A stretch of DNA of 11,283 bases from Gammaproteobacteria bacterium (lineage in GTDB: Bacteria > Pseudomonadota > Gammaproteobacteria > Acidithiobacillales > Acidithiobacillaceae). Of the stretch, positions 1 through 4,107 are shown one piece after another; position 1 is the first letter of the stretch; each line of letters starts with the position of its first letter. The position numbers were made by a program, and so were the translations under genes. The DNA is taken from the NCBI GenBank assembly GCA_023381645.1, contig JAMCRJ010000014.1, positions 1-11,283 on the forward strand, written 5' to 3'. Under the pieces are notes generated by a model. The model worked only from the letters and a program-made list of their open reading frames with translations. It had not been told where the DNA came from and did no database searches.

Positions 1-199
1 CATAGGCGGGCAGCAGGGCGAGAAAAGCGGCGGCGACCCCCAGCAGGGCGGCGCTCCAGGGCGCGCCCAGGAGACAGCGCCCCGTCAGCGGCAGCACCGC
101 CAGCCCCAGCGCCAGGGCGCTCAGGGTCAGGCGGTTGGGCAACCGCTGGCGACGGTAGTCGCCCTGCGCCCCCCACACCGCCCACAAGGCCACGCCCAT
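1..199 (-). CDS. Prepilin peptidase (A24, CpaA/TadV type), N-terminal part only
   Basis: The gene reads leftwards and runs off the window after about 66 codons. The visible protein starts with a short hydrophobic stretch, then GDYRRQRLPNRLT, which matches the motif around the first catalytic aspartate of A24 prepilin peptidases (Asp14 here, followed by Arg and the R-x-P-N signature). After it come hydrophobic segments rich in Leu/Ala. The second catalytic motif (GxGD) would lie beyond the edge. This family is an inner-membrane aspartic protease that cleaves the leader of Flp-type pilins, and a Flp pilin gene lies directly upstream on the same strand, which supports the call. The start is uncertain: ATG at 199 has a GGGAGG only 2-3 bases away; the in-frame GTG at 193 has better spacing (8 bases) to the same site; GTG at 214 is a third option. 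Confidence 0.72.
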   Translation of the reverse strand, partial: MGVALWAVWGAQGDYRRQRLPNRLTLSALALGLAVLPLTGRCLLGAPWSAALLGVAAAFLALLPAY

Positions 200-239
200 T
201 TCCTCCCATCCCACACTTCCTCCCGTTTATGGTCATTGT

Positions 240-288
240 GAAAAATCCCCTGGGGACTGCCGTCCCGCCTGCGAGAAGGCGATTTTTC
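240..288. repeat. Inverted repeat in the flp-peptidase gap
   Basis: GAAAAATC (240-247) and GATTTTTC (281-288) are perfect 8-base complements flanking a GC-rich interior that includes the near-palindrome TCCCCTGGGGA (246-256). It lies between the pilin stop and the peptidase start, so it could form a stem in the transcript joining them. There is no T-run typical of an intrinsic terminator at the expected end. A role in transcript processing or attenuation is a guess. Confidence 0.35.
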
Positions 289-325
289 GCAATGTTTAGC
301 TACAGTAACTTTGCCCGACTGTATG

Positions 326-359
326 CTTGCGGAGTGTTACAACCGCTCCACCCCGCAAG
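326..359. repeat. Stem-loop just downstream of the flp stop
   Basis: CTTGCGG (326-332) pairs perfectly with CCGCAAG (353-359) around a 20-base loop. It begins about 20 bases after the pilin stop codon on the minus strand. No T-run follows on that strand, so it looks less like a terminator than like a 3' hairpin. Highly expressed pilin mRNAs often carry such stabilising stems ahead of less expressed assembly genes; that role here is inference. Confidence 0.4.
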
Positions 360-378
360 TAAAATCATTCTAAAGAAC

Positions 379-558
379 TTACGGGACCTTGAGCTGGCCA
401 GTTATGTAACTAAACAGGCTGGCCAATTTCAAACCCAGTGCCTGTACTGAAATAATAATCGCCACCGCAATCAAACCGGCAATCAGGCCGTACTCGATGG
501 CGGTGACCCCTTCTTCCTCCCGCACGAAACGGGCTACAGCATGCTGCAACGTCTTCAT
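379..558 (-). CDS. flp: Flp/Fap-type pilin precursor
   Basis: 59-residue precursor of a Flp (type IVb) pilin, the major subunit of Tad pili used for surface adhesion. The N-terminus is a positively charged leader ending in EEEG, followed by VTAIEYGLIAGLIAVAII. The predicted cut lies after Gly17, leaving a mature chain of 42 residues with the conserved Glu at +5 (Glu22) and adjacent Tyr23, then one long hydrophobic helix. These features are diagnostic for Flp pilins. The ATG at 558 was chosen over the upstream ATG at 618 because AAGGAG sits 7-8 bases before it and because the shorter form gives the normal leader length. The partial prepilin peptidase downstream on the same strand is the expected processing enzyme. 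The remaining tad genes would lie left of the window. Confidence 0.93.
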   Translation of the reverse strand: MKTLQHAVARFVREEEGVTAIEYGLIAGLIAVAIIISVQALGLKLASLFSYITGQLKVP

Positions 559-720
559 CGCTCGTTCTCCTTCATAATCCACCCAAGAAAATGTCCGTTC
601 CCAACGGCAGAGTCCCATCCGCCCGACCCGCAGCCAACAACCAGCAAACTGCGTGCCAACCCCGTCTCCACCGACCGGTCATTGCGTTATGCGGGCATCA
701 AAGAAATCTTGCCATCGGGA

Positions 721-748
721 AAATTAGTCTAACAGGATAATATTGCAA
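721..748 (-). promoter_or_regulatory. Candidate promoter for flp
   Basis: Reading the minus strand, TTGCAA (748-743) and TAATTT (726-721) are separated by 16 bases and would give a leader of roughly 150 bases before the pilin start. Each box matches the sigma-70 consensus only partly. This is the best hexamer pair I see in the stretch but is a weak call. Confidence 0.25.
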
Positions 749-839
749 GGAGAAGTACATCGGAATATCAACAATTACTCATTTTATGGGCGGTCCAATT
801 CCACTCTTGGTCTAGAAGCAGCGTAGAACGTTTTGCCAC

Positions 840-862
840 GTCTGTTACATGCTGTTACAGAC
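840..862. promoter_or_regulatory. Operator-like direct plus inverted repeat
   Basis: TGTTACA occurs at 843-849 and again at 853-859, starting exactly 10 bases apart (one helical turn). The whole 23-base stretch is also a near-palindrome, GTCTGT at one end and ACAGAC at the other. Same-face repeats of this kind are typical of protein-binding sites. No regulator can be named, and the site is about 600 bases from the nearest plus-strand start. Confidence 0.35.
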
Positions 863-913
863 AACGAAACCAACCACACCGGCCTTCCGCAGGGCGCGGG
901 GCCGGGGGGTGGT

Positions 914-958
914 GCCGGATGGCGGTCTCAGGGATCGCCCGAGGCCACTCCATCCGGC
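914..958. repeat. Long imperfect hairpin, REP-like
   Basis: Three nested complementary arms: GCCGGATGG (914-922) with CCATCCGGC (950-958), GGTCTC (924-929) with GAGGCC (941-946, one G-T pair), and GGG (931-933) with CCC (938-940) around an ATCG loop. In total about 18 pairs within 45 bases, interrupted by single C and A bulges and a 3-base ACT bulge. The outer arm resembles the GCCGGATG core of enterobacterial REP elements. It is not followed by a T-run on either strand, so a simple terminator is unlikely. Only one copy is in the window. Confidence 0.55.
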
Positions 959-1223
959 GGCGCAGCAACACTTCGTGATACCGCATTCGTTTCCTGGGTG
1001 GATAACGTAAGCAGAGTATAAGCACGAGCCGTGCCACCCCTGAAACACCAGAACAGGTACATACAAAACAAATAGATAGGAGTATCGAAAGATGCCGAAG
1101 GTTACCAACACCGTATCCACCAGCCCCAACGGGTAACCAACATTGACCCGTTGCCGCCTTCCCGCCGGGATATTCCGCCGACGCGGGGGGATACGTTCCT
1201 CCAGGCGAGGGAAGCAATGCGTA

Positions 1224-1242
1224 ACACCATTTCCCATGGTGT
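1224..1242. repeat. Short perfect hairpin
   Basis: ACACCAT (1224-1230) and ATGGTGT (1236-1242) are perfect complements around a 5-base loop. A second 6-pair stem, CAGCTT (1265-1270) with AAGCTG (1285-1290), follows shortly after. No T-run. Function unknown; could be part of the leader of the downstream gene or remnants of a decayed element. Confidence 0.35.
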
Positions 1243-1380
1243 CACCAAAGCTATCCGCATTTAACAGCTTATTCTCATGTTCTAAAGCTGCTCGCGGCCC
1301 GCTTATCCGGACATTATCAACACGATAGAAGGGAATGATGAATCCCCATAAAAACTGGCATGCAATATGCTGTTCGCTGC

Positions 1381-1412
1381 TGTCCCTGCGCGGCAGGGGC
1401 GCGAGCGGGACA
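1381..1412 (+). promoter_or_regulatory. Leader with two mutually exclusive stems
   Basis: Within the leader of the first glycine-rich gene, CCCTGC (1384-1389) pairs with GCAGGG (1393-1398) around GCG. Alternatively, TGTCCC (1381-1386) pairs with GGGACA (1407-1412). The two stems share CCC and cannot form together. The ribosome binding site (1430-1433) lies 18 bases beyond. This could affect expression, but no known riboswitch class is recognised. Confidence 0.3.
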
Positions 1413-1442
1413 CGTAACCTACTGACTATGGAGAAATGATCA

Positions 1443-1952
1443 ATGTCAATTTTGAACCTTGGTAGCCTGTTGAGTGGTTTGTTGGGCGGCAGCAGCACGG
1501 CGGCCTCCGGTGCCGGCGGGCTGTTGTCCGGACTCCTGGGCGACGTGGGCGGGGCGGCTTCCAGCGTCAGCGGCATTCTGTCCGGCGTCGCCTCCACGGC
1601 GACCTCCACCCTGGGCGCGGTGGAAGGCGTGGCTGGCGGTCTGGTGGGCACCCTGGGCAGCGCCGTGAGTGGCGTCACCACCAATGCGGAAAGCCTCCTC
1701 AACAATGTGACGGCCAATGTGGGCAACACCGCGGCCATCGCGACCTTTGCCGTCGGCGCAACGCTGGGCGCAACCGAAGGCCTGCTCAACAACGTGGTGG
1801 GCAACGCCGGCAACGCCCTGGCGGCGGTCAGCTCCACGGTGCCCAGCCTGCTTTCCGGCACGGTGGGCGCCCTGGCGCCGGTCACCGGCGCGGTAACCGG
1901 CCTGACGGGCGGCAGCACCGGTCTGCTGGGTGGCCTGTTGGGCAGTCTGTAA
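1443..1952 (+). CDS. Gly/Leu/Ala-rich low-complexity protein 1, unknown function
   Basis: 169 residues composed almost entirely of Gly, Leu, Ala, Ser, Thr, Val and Asn. I see no Lys, Arg, His, Cys, Trp or Tyr and only four acidic residues. Units such as LLSGLLG recur near the N-terminus and GLLGGLLG near the C-terminus; the centre has two related LLNNV blocks. This resembles the glycine-leucine repeat proteins often annotated in proteobacteria as collagen-like or simply hypothetical, but I cannot assign a family. There is no classical signal peptide; the start MSILNLGSLLSGLLGG has a Gly-Gly that vaguely recalls double-glycine leaders. The start at 1443 has GGAG 9 bases upstream. Strong codon periodicity (G/C in third positions) argues for a real gene. 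It is followed by a hairpin and a second gene of the same type, so the two are probably co-transcribed. A surface or matrix role is possible but unproven. Confidence 0.75.
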   Translation: MSILNLGSLLSGLLGGSSTAASGAGGLLSGLLGDVGGAASSVSGILSGVASTATSTLGAVEGVAGGLVGTLGSAVSGVTTNAESLLNNVTANVGNTAAIATFAVGATLGATEGLLNNVVGNAGNALAAVSSTVPSLLSGTVGALAPVTGAVTGLTGGSTGLLGGLLGSL

Positions 1953-1984
1953 GGCGGAAGACGGCGCGGGACGGTTCCATCCAT

Positions 1985-2020
1985 CCGGCACGGGGTGGCC
2001 ATATCGGCCCCCCGTGCCGG
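1985..2020 (+). terminator. Strong intercistronic hairpin
   Basis: CCGGCACGGGG (1985-1995) pairs perfectly with CCCCGTGCCGG (2010-2020); after a one-base bulge the stem continues with GGCC (1997-2000) and GGCC (2006-2009) around ATATC. Fifteen pairs, very GC-rich. Only a short TTT follows (2024-2026), so it may act as a partial terminator or RNA-stabilising stem that makes the first glycine-rich gene more abundant than the second. Confidence 0.6.
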
Positions 2021-2067
2021 GCCGTTTCCGGGTGTAATCCAAGGAAAACGATTTCGAGGAGAATGAC

Positions 2068-2520
2068 ATGAGTGGATCAACAGGGATATTCGCCAATGTT
2101 CAGGGCACCGTCGGCGGTTTGCTGGCGGATCTGGTCAACACGGTGGGCGGTCTGCTGGGCGGGATCACCGGCCAGGGCAACGGCGCGCAAGTCCAGGTGG
2201 ACAAGCTGGCTTCCGTCTCCATCAATACGCCGGGGGGCAGCGCCAGCATCGCCCAGGTGAGCGCCACCACCAGCAACGGCAGTGCCGGCGGGGCACTGGC
2301 CGCGGATGTGCAGGGCCTGCTCGGCAGTCTCGCCGGCGGGGTGGTGAATGACCTCGGCAGCCTCCTGGGCGGACTGGGCGGCGGTCAGGGGTCGGGCTTC
2401 GCCCTGTCGGTGGGCGGTCTGGTGTCCATCGGCATCAACCAGACACCGGCACAGGCGTCCCTGCTGTCCCTCGGCATCAACACGTCAGCCAGTGGCGCAG
2501 GCGGTCTGGGCGGCCTGTAG
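2068..2520 (+). CDS. Gly/Leu/Ser-rich low-complexity protein 2, unknown function
   Basis: 150 residues with the same composition as the upstream protein: no Arg, Glu, Cys or His, a single Lys and four Asp. The N-terminus is Gly/Leu-rich (VGGLLADL, VGGLLGGI). Three copies of a short motif, L-x-S-[VIL]-[SG]-I-N, occur at residues 47-53, 118-124 and 132-138, which suggests a repeated beta-type unit separated by a Gly/Leu linker; the chain ends GAGGLGGL. No signal peptide or membrane helix is evident. ATG 2068 has GAGGAG 6 bases upstream. The paired arrangement with the preceding gene, without other genes between, suggests duplication and divergence or two partners in one structure. No family can be named. 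Confidence 0.75.
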   Translation: MSGSTGIFANVQGTVGGLLADLVNTVGGLLGGITGQGNGAQVQVDKLASVSINTPGGSASIAQVSATTSNGSAGGALAADVQGLLGSLAGGVVNDLGSLLGGLGGGQGSGFALSVGGLVSIGINQTPAQASLLSLGINTSASGAGGLGGL

Positions 2521-2561
2521 CCCTCCGCGGGCGCTCACGGCCCGCAGACCACTTTCCGCGC

Positions 2562-2588
2562 GCCGGTCACCGAGATCGGCCGCTTTTT
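2562..2588 (+). terminator. Rho-independent terminator of the glycine-rich pair
   Basis: GCCGGTC (2562-2568) pairs with GATCGGC (2574-2580, one G-U pair) around ACCGA, followed by CGC and TTTTT (2584-2588). It lies 42 bases after the second stop. A further GC stem, GCGGGC (2527-2532) with GCCCGC (2540-2545), precedes it. Confidence 0.7.
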
Positions 2589-2626
2589 GCCATCGCCGGG
2601 CCCAGGGCCTTGGCTCAAGCGCCTGC

Positions 2627-2947
2627 TCAGTGGCCCATCAGCATCAGCGCCACCGCCAGCAAGGCACCGCTCACCGCAAGGGCGACCCTCCCTGGGCGCA
2701 ACGGCGGGTGTTCGTCTCCGCGAAAATAGTATGGCGCCGGTTTCCCGACAAATATCATGGGGCTGGACCAGCGTGCCTGTTTCCAGACCTGCCACCAGAA
2801 CACTCCCGTCCATCCCAGCAATCCATTCAGCAACAGCAGCCTGCGCCAATGCGCATGACGACAGCCGTTTTTCCAGGCGCGGACGGAGGGCAGGAAGTAG
2901 ATCAGGACGACCATCCAGATGAATGCCATGGGAATACTTCGGTACAT
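2627..2947 (-). CDS. Superinfection-immunity-like small membrane protein
   Basis: 106 residues. The segment YFLPSVRAWKNGCR followed by LLLLNGLLGWTGVFWWQVW (residues 37-55) matches the layout of the superinfection immunity (T4 Imm-like) family: a first membrane helix ending in a Pro-Ser turn, a basic loop with Lys/Arg/His, then an LLNxxLGWT motif and a Trp-rich second helix. A third hydrophobic helix (about 88-104) closes the protein, after a hydrophilic stretch with PYYFRGDEH. In phages such proteins block DNA entry of related phages; chromosomal homologues are widespread and mostly uncharacterised, so immunity function is not implied. ATG 2947 has only a weak AGG before it; ATG 2929 is an alternative. 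The gene lies 20 bases downstream of the helical hypothetical gene and probably shares its transcript. Confidence 0.68.
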   Translation of the reverse strand: MYRSIPMAFIWMVVLIYFLPSVRAWKNGCRHAHWRRLLLLNGLLGWTGVFWWQVWKQARWSSPMIFVGKPAPYYFRGDEHPPLRPGRVALAVSGALLAVALMLMGH

Positions 2948-2967
2948 GAGCCTGTTCCGGCGTCGTT

Positions 2968-3261
2968 CTATGACGGCTTGCCGAGCGCGGAATGTTGCCA
3001 TTCCGGGAACGGGACGCCAGGCCGGGCGCCGTCCGGTCCGGCGAGATCCTGTGCCAGCCTGCTCAAGCGCGCTTCCAGAAAAATCAGGGAGAATATCCAC
3101 TCGTCCAGTTCGGCGGGCTCGCCGCTGGCCTGATGAAAGCGCAGCTCCGCGGCCAGATGCCCCAACTCCCTCCGCACCAGATGAAGCTCCTCGAGCAGGT
3201 GCGGTGAAGCCGGCGCGGCGTCGGCAGGCGCCGCACTCCGGTGACTCGAGCTTTCTGCCAT
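2968..3261 (-). CDS. Small hypothetical protein, mainly helical
   Basis: 97 residues, family not recognised. After a disordered Ala/Pro/Ser stretch the protein has a heptad-like pattern (HLLEELHLVRRELGHLAAEL) and a second amphipathic helix around DEWIFSLIFLEARLSRLAQD, then a Pro/Gly-rich tail. This suggests a soluble helical hairpin or coiled coil with no signal peptide or membrane segment. ATG 3261 has GGAG only 3-4 bases away; the in-frame GTG at 3282 has GGGAGAGG at 7 bases and would add seven residues, so it may be the true start. It sits directly upstream of the membrane protein at 2947. High third-position GC in this frame favours a real gene, but short length leaves doubt. Confidence 0.5.
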   Translation of the reverse strand: MAESSSHRSAAPADAAPASPHLLEELHLVRRELGHLAAELRFHQASGEPAELDEWIFSLIFLEARLSRLAQDLAGPDGARPGVPFPEWQHSALGKPS

Positions 3262-3282
3262 ATGCTCCGGCGCTGTATGCAC

Positions 3283-3601
3283 GACGATGCCTCTCCCGAA
3301 TGAAACCCTGTGTCGGCATACGCAATTTTTGCGCCAAACCGGGCGTATGGCCATGTGCCGATATTTATTGGATTACCTGCGGGTCCGATTTCCACGGCCG
3401 GGGTAAATGGCGTTACGGACCGCAACAAAACGTTACCGTATGGCGTTGAGGTACCGCTATTCCACGGGATTCTCCGGGTTTGACAGATCGCCCAGCCTGC
3501 CCCAGAGTAATGGCCGCTTACAGCGCCGTCCGGGCATTTGTCGGCCCCCTTGGGGAGGACGGTGCGAGGATCTTTTGAACAGATAATGGGGGTATTGGGT
3601 C
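3283..3601. other. Intergenic stretch between divergent genes
   Basis: No gene seen. It must hold the promoters for the minus-strand pair and the plus-strand acetyltransferase gene. GGCATACGC (3315-3323) faces GCGTAT (3343-3348) plus GGCC, with outer TCGGCA/TGCCGA arms (3314-3319; 3356-3361), forming an imperfect dyad. ATGGCGTT and CGTTAC are each repeated in direct orientation between about 3406 and 3447. A perfect TTGACA at 3480-3485 has no good -10 partner. Confidence 0.4.
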
Positions 3602-4078
3602 GTGCCGGCAATCCGTCCTGCAGAAGCAAGCTATGTGAATATGCCACCCACTTACCGGCCCAGATTCTTTGCGGGGCTGGTGGCCTACCAGACGACGCAG
3701 TTGCAGCAGGCGATGGGATATTCCCAGGAAGTGGCGCACGATCTGGCCTACCATCAGATCCAGGGCGTCCAGCAGGACGACGCGGGCCTGACCCACCGTC
3801 ACCTGGTCGCGGCGAAGTGGAAAAAGAACATCATCGGCGGTGCGTGGTATATGGCGGTGCCCGAGCGGGCGTCCTCCCTGCTGTGGATCATGATCGAGGA
3901 CGCGCACCGGGGACAGGGACACGGCCGCAGGCTGCTGGCGCACGTGGCGGAGCAGGCGCGCGCGGCGGGGGCCACCGGCCTGGTGCTGCACGTGTTCACC
4001 GCGAACACCGCGGCCGTCACCCTGTACCGGAAGCTGGGGTTTTCCGACATCGGGAAGGAAATGTTCCTCTCCTGGTGA
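3602..4078 (+). CDS. GNAT-family N-acetyltransferase
   Basis: 158 residues. The acetyl-CoA binding motif A of the GNAT fold is seen as RGQGHG (103-108) preceded by a beta strand (LLWIMIED) and followed by a helix; NTAAVTLYRKLGF (residues 135-147) is the conserved end of motif B. The N-terminal 60 residues are helical (FFAGLVAYQTTQLQQ) and presumably shape the substrate site. GNAT enzymes move an acetyl group from acetyl-CoA to an amine; the acceptor cannot be told from sequence. The start is uncertain: the GTG at 3602 has only a G-rich stretch upstream, while ATG 3641 would trim 13 residues. It is monocistronic, convergent with the sulfotransferase gene 28 bases away. Confidence 0.85.
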   Translation: MPAIRPAEASYVNMPPTYRPRFFAGLVAYQTTQLQQAMGYSQEVAHDLAYHQIQGVQQDDAGLTHRHLVAAKWKKNIIGGAWYMAVPERASSLLWIMIEDAHRGQGHGRRLLAHVAEQARAAGATGLVLHVFTANTAAVTLYRKLGFSDIGKEMFLSW

Positions 4079-4083
4079 AAGGT

Positions 4084-4107
4084 GCCGGGCCTGCAAATCC
4101 GGCTTTT
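4084..4107 (+). terminator. Candidate terminator of the acetyltransferase gene
   Basis: GCCGG (4084-4088) pairs with CCGGC (4099-4103) around a 10-base loop, followed at once by TTTT. It begins 6 bases after the stop. The stem is short, so efficiency is uncertain. Confidence 0.45.

Larger units (their letters stand above)
559..1442. other. Long stretch without a convincing gene
   Basis: Between the divergent pilin gene and the first glycine-rich gene, no reading frame on either strand has both a plausible ribosome binding site and recognisable protein character. A minus-strand frame across 855-1240 contains one hydrophobic run (around TVLVTFGIFRYSYLF) but then becomes Arg/Pro/Cys-rich without family resemblance; it could be a decayed membrane-protein gene or chance. 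The stretch holds the candidate flp promoter (721-748), an operator-like repeat (840-862), a long stem-loop (914-958), shorter hairpins (1224-1242; 1265-1290) and the leader of the downstream gene (1381-1412). Confidence 0.5.

Noticed and set aside
1093..1137. Fourteen-codon mini-gene MPKVTNTVSTSPNG with AGGAG upstream
   Set aside because: Start, stop and a ribosome site are present, but at this length such a set arises by chance and nothing downstream suggests a leader peptide.
845..2080. 411-residue minus-strand frame and the overlapping 216-residue minus-strand frame (1446-2096)
   Set aside because: Both lie largely antisense to the two glycine-rich genes and consist of Pro/Arg/Ala or Gly/Arg/Gln runs, the usual shadow of GC-rich repetitive coding DNA. 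No ribosome site or family similarity.
2627..3337. 236-residue version of the superinfection-immunity-like gene
   Set aside because: The N-terminal 130 residues are an out-of-frame overlap of the upstream helical gene and have Arg/Gly/Ala shadow composition; the membrane domain starts at 2947.
3480..3513. Perfect TTGACA taken as promoter of the acetyltransferase gene
   Set aside because: No acceptable -10 at 16-18 bases; the nearest candidate, TAATGG, is 22 bases away.
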